Shown here: one piece after another, positions 1-6,820 of the stretch
Layout: the number at the start of each line of letters is the position of its first letter
Numbering within the stretch: the stretch's first letter is position 1
Source of the DNA: Gemmatimonadota bacterium
GTDB lineage: Bacteria > Gemmatimonadota > Gemmatimonadetes > Gemmatimonadales > GWC2-71-9
Assembly: GCA_024640185.1 (NCBI GenBank)
Contig: JAHEFN010000077.1
Location: forward strand, 1 to 8,971
Direction: 5' to 3'
DNA length: 8,971 nt
Program-made: the position numbers and the translations under genes
Notes under the pieces: generated by a model
The model's database searches: none
Told to the model about the DNA's origin: nothing
The model's input: the letters and a program-made list of their open reading frames with translations, nothing else

Positions 1-1008
1 CCCTCCCCCGCAGGAGGCCCTCCCGGTGGCGGTCGACCGGCGACCGCCGTCGAGGTGGCCGAGGCCTTCCGCGACACGGTCGTCGACGCGATCGTCGCCA
101 CCGGGGGGATCGCGTCGGTGCAGCGGGTCGCCCTCCGTCCCGATGTGGAAGGCCGTATCGTGGAGCTGCTCTTCCGCGAGGGGACCCGGGTCGCCGCCGG
201 AACGCCGCTGGTCAAGATTGATGATGCCGAGTTGCGGGCCCAAGTCGCCCGGGCCACGGCCGATCGTGACCTGGCCCGCCAGTCGCTGACGCGGACCCGC
301 GACCTGCTGGCCGCCAAGGCGGCAGCCGATGCCGACTTCGAGCGAGCGGAGGCGACCGCCCGTTCGGCGCAGGCGGCCCTCGACCTGTTGGAGTTGCGGC
401 TGGAGCGCACCACCGTCCGGGCCCCATTTGCCGGGGTGATCGGTGAGCGCCACGTCTCGCTCGGGGACTACGTCACCTCGCAGACGGAGCTGCTCACCCT
501 CACGACAGTCTCGCCGCAGCACGCCGTGTTCGCGGTCCCGGAGCGCTACGCCACGGACGTGCGGGTGGGACAGGTGGTGAGTTTTCGCGTGGCGGCCCTC
601 CCCGGCCGCACCTTCTCGGCCCGGGTGGATTTCGTCGATCCGGTGATCACCCTTCCCGGCCGGACGATCCTGATCAAGGCGGTCGCCGACAACCGCGACG
701 GGGCGCTGCAGCCGGGGATGTTCATCGAGGCCCGCCTCTCCACCGAGACGCGCAGCGCGGCCACGATCGTCCCCGAGGAGGCGATCGACCCGTCGGCCAC
801 GGGCACCTACGTCTGGGTCGCCGAGGATGGCCGGGCGGTACGTCGTGCCGTCGAGCTCGGGGTGCGCACCCCGGGGTTTGTCGAGATTCGCACCGGTGTC
901 ACCGTCGGCGAGTTCGTGGTCGTCGGTGGGATCGAGCGCCTGTATGAGGGAGTCGAGGTGGCTCCCCAAGTTGTCGAGCGCCGACCGCAGGGAGTGACGG
1001 AGGGGTGA
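1..1008 (+). CDS. RND/HlyD-family efflux periplasmic adaptor subunit, 5'-partial
   Basis: This is the periplasmic membrane-fusion subunit that links an inner-membrane pump to an outer-membrane channel. The reading frame is open to the left edge, so the gene starts upstream. GTG at 55 is in frame but is probably only codon 19 (Val), because the preceding codons give a Pro/Gly-rich linker (PSPAGGPPGGG) typical of the stretch after an export signal. Counting from base 1, residues 46-75 are the first lipoyl half (RPDVEGRIVELLF, then EGTRVAAGTPLVKID). Residues 76-135 form an Ala/Arg/Glu-rich helical hairpin. Residues 137-165 are the second lipoyl half, with the hallmark TTVRAPFAGVIG. A beta-barrel and a membrane-proximal domain follow (QPGMF, VPEEAI, YVWVAEDGRAVRR). 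The visible part is 335 residues, near full length for the family. Its stop overlaps the next start by 4 bases (GTGA). No RND permease follows it. The family call is firm; the substrate is unknown. Confidence 0.9.
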   Translation, partial: PSPAGGPPGGGRPATAVEVAEAFRDTVVDAIVATGGIASVQRVALRPDVEGRIVELLFREGTRVAAGTPLVKIDDAELRAQVARATADRDLARQSLTRTRDLLAAKAAADADFERAEATARSAQAALDLLELRLERTTVRAPFAGVIGERHVSLGDYVTSQTELLTLTTVSPQHAVFAVPERYATDVRVGQVVSFRVAALPGRTFSARVDFVDPVITLPGRTILIKAVADNRDGALQPGMFIEARLSTETRSAATIVPEEAIDPSATGTYVWVAEDGRAVRRAVELGVRTPGFVEIRTGVTVGEFVVVGGIERLYEGVEVAPQVVERRPQGVTEG

Positions 1009-2891
1009 TTCCCCGGGCCGCGCTCGCACTCTTGATGGTCCTCGGCGGTCCGATCGCGGCTCAGGAGGCGACGGGCCGCTGGTCAATCCAGATCCGCGGC
1101 CCGGTCGAGATCGATCGTGGTGACCTCAGGATCGATGCGACCGGCGGCCGACTGCTCCTCGAGAGTGATGATGCGCACTGGATGGCACTCGAGTCACTGG
1201 TCGTCAGTGGGGGGCGTATCGCCTTCAGGACACCGGGTGGCCGTCAGTTCTCCGGCGCGTTGGTCGGCGATCAGGGCAGCGGCACCGTGGCCGACCCCGG
1301 TGGGCTCGCCTTCTCGTGGAGGGCCAGCCGCATCCAGCGTGGGACCGAGCGCTGGCCGGTGCGACCCCGCATCACCGTCCGGCAGATCCTGGTCGGCACC
1401 GCGGCCGCCTCGTCACAGTACCCCGGCGGTTGGCGCGAGGCGGTGCCAGCGCCCGCCCTGTTGTCGAGTGAGCACGCCGCGTTGGCGGATGTCGTCGGGA
1501 TGCCACCGGCCACGCTCGCCGGTGTGGCCGATCGGGCCGACGCCGCGGCGCTGGGCTTCGACCCTGACGGGCGACGGGTTGTCGGAGCGGTGATCCAACG
1601 GATCGGCGAGAGCCCAGCCGCCGATGACGCCTTCCGCGAGATCTTCCGCGGCTCGATGGGGGAGTGGCGACTCGACCTTCACGACGTCGCGTGGCAAGCC
1701 GCGGCGGGGCAGGTGGCACCGGCGACCCTCGAGCGAGCGGCGCTGGCCCGCGTGCTCTCCCTCCTCGGCATGCCGGTCCAGGGGAGGGGGGAGGCCGCCC
1801 TGCGACGGACGGTGTGGAACTACTGGCAGCGTGTGGCGGCGGATCGCGCCGGGCTGCATCGGTTGTCCGCGGCGAGCGATCGCGAGATCGCCAGGGCCGC
1901 CACCGGACTCGCCGCCCTGCTCTCCGGCTACGACTTTGCCGAGGGGTGGTGGGTTGAAGCGGTTGGCTGGTTGATGACCCATCGATGGATCGAGACCGGG
2001 GCGGCCTGGCGCAGCCCGGTCGATCTCGTCGCGGCATTCTGGGAGCGCCAGGAGCTCGCACTTCCGCCCCTTGAGGTCCGGCGATTCGGCGACGTGCAGG
2101 CCGTCCCGGTGATCGGTGCTGCCGCACTAGGGGACCGCCTCTTGCGCGGTGCCAATGGGGTTGGTGACGAATATCTCGAGCGCCCCGGGGCATACGCGTC
2201 GGCCCTCGATGGCTGGCGTACCCTGGAGTTTGTCGAGACCACCCCGCTGCAGCTGGTCTTCGGTGGGGAGACCATCACCTTGGTCTCGCCAGCCTCGGTG
2301 GCGCGCTCGCGGCTGGGTGGCTTCCTCGCGGCCCACGACGCGATCCGGATCGAGAGCGGCATCATGCCCCTCTTCGCGGTCGGCACGGTCATCCATGAGT
2401 GGCAGCACCTGTTGCTCGAGGCGACCCGGCTCACCGGACCGGGTGCCCCGGGACTGCGCGACGAATCCTGGGGACTGCGATTGCTCGAGGGCGATCCCTG
2501 GCTGGCGGAGGGTGCCGCGGAGTGGATGACCGAGCAACTGCTGCTGTCGGCGGGCCCCGCGGTTGCCGCGCTGCGGATGATGGAGGCAGAGAAGCGACTG
2601 GCGATCGGCGCCCGGGTCCCCGACGACCCGCACGTCCTGGGCTACCTTCTGGTGCGCGTGGCGGCGGAGCGGCTCGATGACGCCAACGTCATGAGGCGCC
2701 TGCTGGTCGCGTCGCTGCATGACCCACGGGCGATTGCTGCCGTGGCCGGTTTTGCCGGGTCCGTGACCGCGCCATTGTCGCGACCACCGACCCTGCTGTT
2801 GATTCCGGAAGTGAGCTACACGATGGACGGCGGTGTCGCCGACGGTGCCGGCCGCCGCTTGATTCTCCCCGACTCCCCGAGTGAACCGTGA
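1005..2891 (+). CDS. Exported HExxH (HEWQH) zinc-metallopeptidase-like protein
   Basis: I do not recognise a named family. The 628-residue protein begins with a signal peptide (MIPRAALALLMVLGGPIAAQ, likely cut after A19), so it acts in the periplasm or outside. Residues about 25-110 look beta-rich; the middle is mostly helical. The strongest signal is H464-E-W-Q-H468, a classic HExxH zinc site with catalytic E465. It is followed by PWLAEGAAEWM, in which E502 (or E506) could be the third zinc ligand, as in gluzincin / peptidase-MA-like proteins. That ligand lies 34 residues after the second His, a longer spacing than in thermolysin. The chosen start is GTG 1005, which overlaps the adaptor's stop by 4 bases. 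It gives a good signal peptide, and a GGAG lies 10 bases upstream. The stop overlaps the following M14 gene. Peptidase activity is inferred from the motif; the substrate is unknown. Confidence 0.75.
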   Translation: MIPRAALALLMVLGGPIAAQEATGRWSIQIRGPVEIDRGDLRIDATGGRLLLESDDAHWMALESLVVSGGRIAFRTPGGRQFSGALVGDQGSGTVADPGGLAFSWRASRIQRGTERWPVRPRITVRQILVGTAAASSQYPGGWREAVPAPALLSSEHAALADVVGMPPATLAGVADRADAAALGFDPDGRRVVGAVIQRIGESPAADDAFREIFRGSMGEWRLDLHDVAWQAAAGQVAPATLERAALARVLSLLGMPVQGRGEAALRRTVWNYWQRVAADRAGLHRLSAASDREIARAATGLAALLSGYDFAEGWWVEAVGWLMTHRWIETGAAWRSPVDLVAAFWERQELALPPLEVRRFGDVQAVPVIGAAALGDRLLRGANGVGDEYLERPGAYASALDGWRTLEFVETTPLQLVFGGETITLVSPASVARSRLGGFLAAHDAIRIESGIMPLFAVGTVIHEWQHLLLEATRLTGPGAPGLRDESWGLRLLEGDPWLAEGAAEWMTEQLLLSAGPAVAALRMMEAEKRLAIGARVPDDPHVLGYLLVRVAAERLDDANVMRRLLVASLHDPRAIAAVAGFAGSVTAPLSRPPTLLLIPEVSYTMDGGVADGAGRRLILPDSPSEP

Positions 2892-4480
2892 TGCCTCGAT
2901 CGACCCGACCGTTGCTCGCCGTGCTCCTGGCCCTGCCGATCGCCGGCCACCTCTTCGCGCAACAGACCGTGCCCGAGCGGACCGACGGCGCCCGGACCTC
3001 CTCGCACGCGGAGGTCCTCGCCTTTCTCGACTCCCTGACGACGCGCGGGGCCGAGATCCGGGTCGCCACCCTCGGCACCTCGGCAGAGGGTCGACGGATC
3101 CCCTACGTGATCGCGGCACGACCGATGGTCGCCACCCCGGGAGAGGCTCGCCGCAGCGGCAAGCCGATCCTCTACATCCAGGCGAACATCCACGCCGGTG
3201 AAGTGGAGGGGAAGGAGGCGCTGCAGCAGGTGCTCCGGGAACTCACCCTCGGGTCACTGCGATCGCTGCTCGACAGCGTGATCGTCCTGGCGGTGCCGAT
3301 CTACAACACCGACGGCAACGACGCCTTCGGGCCGGCGAATCGGAATCGTCCCGGACAGAACGGCCCGGACGTGGTGGGACTGCGCCCCAACGGACAGGGG
3401 TTCGATCTCAACCGGGACTACGTCAAGCAGGATGCCCCGGAGACACGGGCGGCGCTCGCGCTGATCCGTGACTGGGATCCCGATCTCTTCATGGACCTGC
3501 ACACGACCAACGGCTCGTACCACGGCTATGCCCTGACCTTCTCGCCCGGGCTGCAACCCAATCCGGTTCCTGCCAACCTCTGGGTCCAGGACACGGTGCT
3601 CGAGGCGGTTCGCGTCCGGGTGCGCGAACGCGATGGCTTCGAGTCCTTTCCCTACGGCAACTTCGTCGACCAGACCCCCGACTCACTCATCAAGGGATGG
3701 TGGACCTACGAGTCGGTGCCGCGCTTCGGGACGAACCTGATGGGGATGACCAGGTTGTCGGTCCTCAGTGAGGCCTACAGCAATGACCCCTTCCTGCGCC
3801 GCATCGCCGCCACCCGTGCGTTCGTTGTGGAGACCATTCGGTGGCTGGCCGAGCACCGGGGCGATGTCCGTGATCGGATGGCCAAGACGATCGCCAACCG
3901 CCCGGACTCCGTGATCGTGCGCACCACCTTCGCGCCCCCTCGAATGGACACCGTGATCGCGGAGATCACCCAGGCGGCAGGGCAGGGCTCCGGCGGCTTC
4001 TCCCGGCGGCAGCGAAGCGGCGAATACCGACGGATCGAGATGCCGGTGATCGATCGGTTCGTTGCGACCCGTCAGGAGGCGATGCCCGCCGGATACGTCT
4101 TCGATGCCCAGTGGACCGAGGTGGTGGAACGCCTGGTCCGGGTCGGGGTCACCGTCGAGCGCCTCGATCGGCCCTGGCAGGGCGCCACCAGCCGGTTCGC
4201 CATCGACTCGCTCACGGTGCTCCGGGCCTTCGAGGGCCACCGCCCCGTGCAGGTCGACGGGACGTGGGGCGCGGCGGAGGCCGACTCCCTGCCGGCGGGC
4301 AGTTATCTGGTCTCCACCGATCAGCGGCTCGGCCTGCTGGCGGCGTTCCTGCTCGAACCCGCCTCCGAGGACGGCTTCTCCACCTGGAATCTCTTCGATC
4401 GTGCCCTTCGGAGTCGCCGCAGCCACCCGGTGCGGCGGCTCGACCACCTTCCCGACAGCCCACGCACCGTCGTGGACTGA
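2891..4480 (+). CDS. Exported M14-family zinc carboxypeptidase
   Basis: This is a 529-residue metallocarboxypeptidase-type protein that would trim secreted or envelope peptides. The N-terminus is a signal peptide (RPLLAVLLALPIAGHLFAQ, likely cut after A23). The M14 catalytic domain covers about residues 30-320. GTSAEGR (62-68) is the usual entry motif. H101-A-G-E104 is the HxxE zinc pair, FDLNRDY (171-177) matches the Asn-Arg substrate-binding region, H204 in MDLHTTNG is the third zinc ligand, and E294 in VLSEAYS fits the catalytic glutamate. All key residues are therefore present. The C-terminal 200 residues match no domain I can name. ATG 2891 shares its A with the previous TGA (TGATG), implying translational coupling. 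An in-frame GTG at 2888 would add one Met and cannot be excluded. No strong Shine-Dalgarno is visible. The family is secure; carboxypeptidase versus amidase specificity is not readable. Confidence 0.9.
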   Translation: MPRSTRPLLAVLLALPIAGHLFAQQTVPERTDGARTSSHAEVLAFLDSLTTRGAEIRVATLGTSAEGRRIPYVIAARPMVATPGEARRSGKPILYIQANIHAGEVEGKEALQQVLRELTLGSLRSLLDSVIVLAVPIYNTDGNDAFGPANRNRPGQNGPDVVGLRPNGQGFDLNRDYVKQDAPETRAALALIRDWDPDLFMDLHTTNGSYHGYALTFSPGLQPNPVPANLWVQDTVLEAVRVRVRERDGFESFPYGNFVDQTPDSLIKGWWTYESVPRFGTNLMGMTRLSVLSEAYSNDPFLRRIAATRAFVVETIRWLAEHRGDVRDRMAKTIANRPDSVIVRTTFAPPRMDTVIAEITQAAGQGSGGFSRRQRSGEYRRIEMPVIDRFVATRQEAMPAGYVFDAQWTEVVERLVRVGVTVERLDRPWQGATSRFAIDSLTVLRAFEGHRPVQVDGTWGAAEADSLPAGSYLVSTDQRLGLLAAFLLEPASEDGFSTWNLFDRALRSRRSHPVRRLDHLPDSPRTVVD

Positions 4481-4485
4481 CCTCC

Positions 4486-4489
4486 GGAG
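4486..4489 (+). promoter_or_regulatory. Shine-Dalgarno sequence of bcp
   Basis: GGAG lies 8 bases before ATG 4498, in the only real gap (17 bases) inside the left gene block. It fixes the peroxiredoxin start and lets this cytoplasmic gene be translated independently, unlike its overlapping neighbours. Confidence 0.7.
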
Positions 4490-4497
4490 TAATACGG

Positions 4498-4965
4498 ATG
4501 CTCAATCCTGGCCAACGTGCGCCATCTTTCTCGCTCCCCGATGACCGCGGTGACGTGGTGTCACTCGAGTCACTGCGGGGTCAACCCGTCGTGTTGTATT
4601 TCTACCCGAAGGACGACACGCCCGGGTGCACCACCCAAGCCTGCGGTCTGCGGGACGACTGGCAGGCGCTCGCGGCCACGGGGGCAGCGGTCTACGGGAT
4701 CTCACCCGATGGACCTGCCCGCCATGAGGCCTTTCGGGCGAAGTACCAGTTGCCGTTCTCGTTGCTGGCCGACGAGGATCATGCCATGGCCGAGGCCTAC
4801 GGCGTGTGGGGTGAGAAGTCGATGTACGGACGGAAATACATGGGAATGCTGCGGACCACGTTCATCCTCGATGCGAAGGGTGTGGTCCGCCATGTGCTCG
4901 AGAAGGTCAAGCCCAAGGAACATGCAGCGCAGGTCCAGGCGCTGCTCAAGGAGATGACGACGTGA
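4498..4965 (+). CDS. bcp: Thioredoxin-dependent thiol peroxidase (Bcp/PrxQ peroxiredoxin)
   Basis: The enzyme reduces H2O2 and organic hydroperoxides using thioredoxin; it is normally cytoplasmic. The protein has 155 residues, the usual Bcp length, and no signal peptide. After the opening NPGQRAPSFSLPD comes the active-site loop YPKDDTPGCTTQAC: C44 is the peroxidatic cysteine in TPGCT. C49, five residues later, is the resolving cysteine of the atypical two-cysteine Bcp type. R119 in LRTTFILD matches the conserved active-site arginine. The open frame extends back to 4111, but that part is out-of-frame M14 sequence and not protein-like; ATG 4498 has the right N-terminus and a good ribosome site. 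The stop overlaps the following start (TGATG). Its position among exported peptidases is unusual, and any functional link is inference. Confidence 0.95.
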   Translation: MLNPGQRAPSFSLPDDRGDVVSLESLRGQPVVLYFYPKDDTPGCTTQACGLRDDWQALAATGAAVYGISPDGPARHEAFRAKYQLPFSLLADEDHAMAEAYGVWGEKSMYGRKYMGMLRTTFILDAKGVVRHVLEKVKPKEHAAQVQALLKEMTT

Positions 4966-6086
4966 TGAAGCGAGGCAAGCGGGAGTGGGTCGGGGCGTGG
5001 ACGGTGTTGTTCGCGGGGTTCGTGGTGGCGGGGTGTGCCGAGCAGGCCGCACCGGACACCGAGGCCGCGAGCGAGGTCGGCCTGGCGTTCAACACGCCGG
5101 CATCGACGACCTTCCATGAACCGATGGCCGAGGAGGTCCACCTCGCCAACATCCGACAGCTCACCTTCGGTGGGAACAACGCCGAGTCGTATTTTTCGGC
5201 GGACGGCACCCGGCTGATCTTCCAGCGACAGGATTCCGTCTCCACGGGCTGTGACCAGGAATACGTCATGAACATCGACGGTTCCGACATGCGCCGGGTC
5301 AGCAACGGGAAGGGTCGCACCACCTGCGGGTTCTTCATCCAGGGTGACACCCGCATCATGTACGCCTCGACCCAGGCCCATGCCCCCGCCTGCCCGGCCC
5401 GCCCCGATGACTCGATGGGGTACGTCTGGCCCATCGGGCACCTCGAGCTCTACACCGCGAATCCTGACGGCAGTGACACCCGTCAGGTGACGGACAACGG
5501 CACCTACAACGCCGAGGCCACCGCGACCCCGGATGGCGAGCGGGTGATCTTCACGTCCACGCTGGACGGCGACATTGAGCTCTACACCATGAAGGTGGAT
5601 GGCAGCGACATCCGTCGGATCACCAACCGTGTCGGCTACGACGGCGGGGCCTTCTACTCGCCCGATGGCTCCAAGATCGTCTGGCGGGCCCAGTACCCGG
5701 AGACGGCAGCCGACAGCGCGGATTACCTCGCCCTGCTCGGCCAGCGGATGGTCCGGCCCTCGAAGCTGGAGCTCTGGGTCGCGGATGCCGATGGGTCCAA
5801 TGCCCGGCAGATCACCAACCTCGGCGCCGCGGCGTTTGCGCCGTTCTTCCACCCCGACGGCCAGCGGATCATCTTCTCGAGCAACCATGCCAGCGCCGAT
5901 GGACGGAGCTTCGAGTTGTTCATGGTGAACGTCGATGGATCGGGACTCACCCAGGTGACCTATTCCAACGACTTCAACTCGTTCCCGATGTTCTCGCCCG
6001 ACGGTTCGAAGCTGGTCTTCGCGTCGAATCGCCACGGCAGTGAGCCACGGGAGACCAACCTCTTCATTGCCGACTGGATTGAATGA
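4965..6086 (+). CDS. PD40 (TolB/WD40-like) beta-propeller lipoprotein
   Basis: This is a 373-residue lipid-anchored repeat protein, probably a binding or scaffold propeller in the periplasm or on the outer membrane. The N-terminus is a lipoprotein signal: basic MKRGKR, a hydrophobic stretch, then lipobox VAGC with C24 as the acylated residue. At least six PD40-type blades follow, near residues 63-90, 103-130, 161-200, 206-243, 270-309 and 318-358. They show the recurring pattern of DGSD, R-x-[IV]-[TS], then SPDG and [IV]-[VI]-F, as in TolB and S9-peptidase propellers. A 26-residue insertion with a short helical look sits between blades 4 and 5. No peptidase domain is attached. ATG 4965 overlaps the bcp stop; GTG 4962 is an alternative that lies 8 rather than 11 bases after AAGGAG (4948-4953). 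It is not TolB itself, since it lacks that gene context and the N-terminal domain. The ligand is unknown. Confidence 0.85.
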   Translation: MKRGKREWVGAWTVLFAGFVVAGCAEQAAPDTEAASEVGLAFNTPASTTFHEPMAEEVHLANIRQLTFGGNNAESYFSADGTRLIFQRQDSVSTGCDQEYVMNIDGSDMRRVSNGKGRTTCGFFIQGDTRIMYASTQAHAPACPARPDDSMGYVWPIGHLELYTANPDGSDTRQVTDNGTYNAEATATPDGERVIFTSTLDGDIELYTMKVDGSDIRRITNRVGYDGGAFYSPDGSKIVWRAQYPETAADSADYLALLGQRMVRPSKLELWVADADGSNARQITNLGAAAFAPFFHPDGQRIIFSSNHASADGRSFELFMVNVDGSGLTQVTYSNDFNSFPMFSPDGSKLVFASNRHGSEPRETNLFIADWIE

Positions 6087-6814
6087 CCAAGTCCGCCTCG
6101 TCCACCGCACCGCGTCGTCGCGCGATCGGCCGCTGGCTGGTCGAATGGTTCAAGTCGATCGCGATCGCCCTGGTGGTGTGGATGACCCTGCGGACGTTCG
6201 TGGTCGAGGCGTTCCGGATTCCGTCCGGGTCGATGGAGCAGACGCTCCAGATCGGCGACTTTCTCTTCGTCAACAAGTTCCTCTACGGCGCCGAGGTGCC
6301 GCTGATCCACAAGCGCCTGCCGGCGGTCCGTGAACCGGAGCGCGGCGAGATCATCGTCTTCGATTCCGTCGAGGATCCGGAGATGAAGGTCGTCAAGCGC
6401 CTGGTGGGGCTCGCCGGTGACACGCTCGAGATGCGGGCGGGGACGCTCTTCCGCAATGGCGTCGAGGTCGACGAGCCCTATGCGGTACCGGTCGACATGA
6501 ACCTCGGCGAGGATCCGTTGATGCGGGCGCGGATGCGCGAGTGGCAGCTCGACGCCTTCGCCGGGACCCCACCCGGACGCTACCTCCCCGATCTCCACGA
6601 CTGGGGGCCGGTCGTCGTGCCGGCGGACTCCCTCTTCGTCATGGGTGACAACCGCGACGGCTCCTACGACGGGCGCTACTGGGGCTTCCTCCCCCGGAGC
6701 AATGTTCGTGGCCGCCCGCTGCTGGTCTACTACTCCTATGACGCCGAGAGCTTCTCCCGGATGGCGTTCCTGAAGGAAGTGCGCTGGGACCGGGTGTTCA
6801 CCGTCCCGCGCTGA
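6083..6814 (+). CDS. lepB: Signal peptidase I
   Basis: This is the inner-membrane endopeptidase that removes signal peptides from Sec- and Tat-exported proteins. The protein has 243 residues. A basic N-terminus (TAPRRR) is followed by one membrane segment at about residues 24-43. The S26 boxes are intact: IPSGSMEQTL with catalytic Ser S50, the box D motif KRLVGLAGD with general-base Lys K105, and box E GDNRDGSYDGRYWG (188-201). Box E keeps the Ser and Asp (S194, D196) that correspond to E. coli S278 and D280; the next residue is Gly (G197) where Ser is usual. The ATG overlaps the previous TGA as ATGA, so it is probably co-translated with the PD40 lipoprotein gene. It is the last gene of the + strand block and converges on the transporter. 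The upstream peptidases have signal peptides and so are expected substrates. Confidence 0.95.
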   Translation: MTKSASSTAPRRRAIGRWLVEWFKSIAIALVVWMTLRTFVVEAFRIPSGSMEQTLQIGDFLFVNKFLYGAEVPLIHKRLPAVREPERGEIIVFDSVEDPEMKVVKRLVGLAGDTLEMRAGTLFRNGVEVDEPYAVPVDMNLGEDPLMRARMREWQLDAFAGTPPGRYLPDLHDWGPVVVPADSLFVMGDNRDGSYDGRYWGFLPRSNVRGRPLLVYYSYDAESFSRMAFLKEVRWDRVFTVPR

Positions 6815-6819
6815 GCGGG
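6805..6819. terminator. Weak hairpin between convergent lepB and MFS genes
   Basis: CCCGC-GCTGA-GCGGG forms a 5-bp stem with a 5-base loop that contains the lepB stop. It lies 2 bases beyond the transporter's stop on the other strand. Being symmetrical it could slow transcription from both sides, but there is no T-run, so a true intrinsic terminator is doubtful. Confidence 0.25.
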
Positions 6820-6820
6820 G

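Noticed and set aside
55..57. GTG as the real start of the adaptor
   Set aside because: The frame is open to base 1 and reads as a Pro/Gly linker. Starting here would leave no export signal for a periplasmic protein.
1372..2193. 273-codon - strand open frame inside the HEWQH gene
   Set aside because: Extreme Arg/Pro/Ser bias is typical of a high-GC antisense frame, and no family features are visible.
2127..3119. 330-codon - strand open frame across the HEWQH/M14 junction
   Set aside because: It is Arg/Gly/Gln-rich with no motif and overlaps two well-supported genes.
4111..4497. Long N-terminal extension of bcp
   Set aside because: The frame is open, but the extra residues are out-of-frame M14 coding sequence. 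The ATG at 4498 with its GGAG gives the standard Bcp N-terminus.
4797..6110. 437-codon - strand open frame opposite the PD40 gene and bcp
   Set aside because: The translation lacks hydrophobic or domain patterns and is rich in Arg, Gly, Asp and His. It mirrors a well-supported + strand lipoprotein, so it is a GC-rich shadow.
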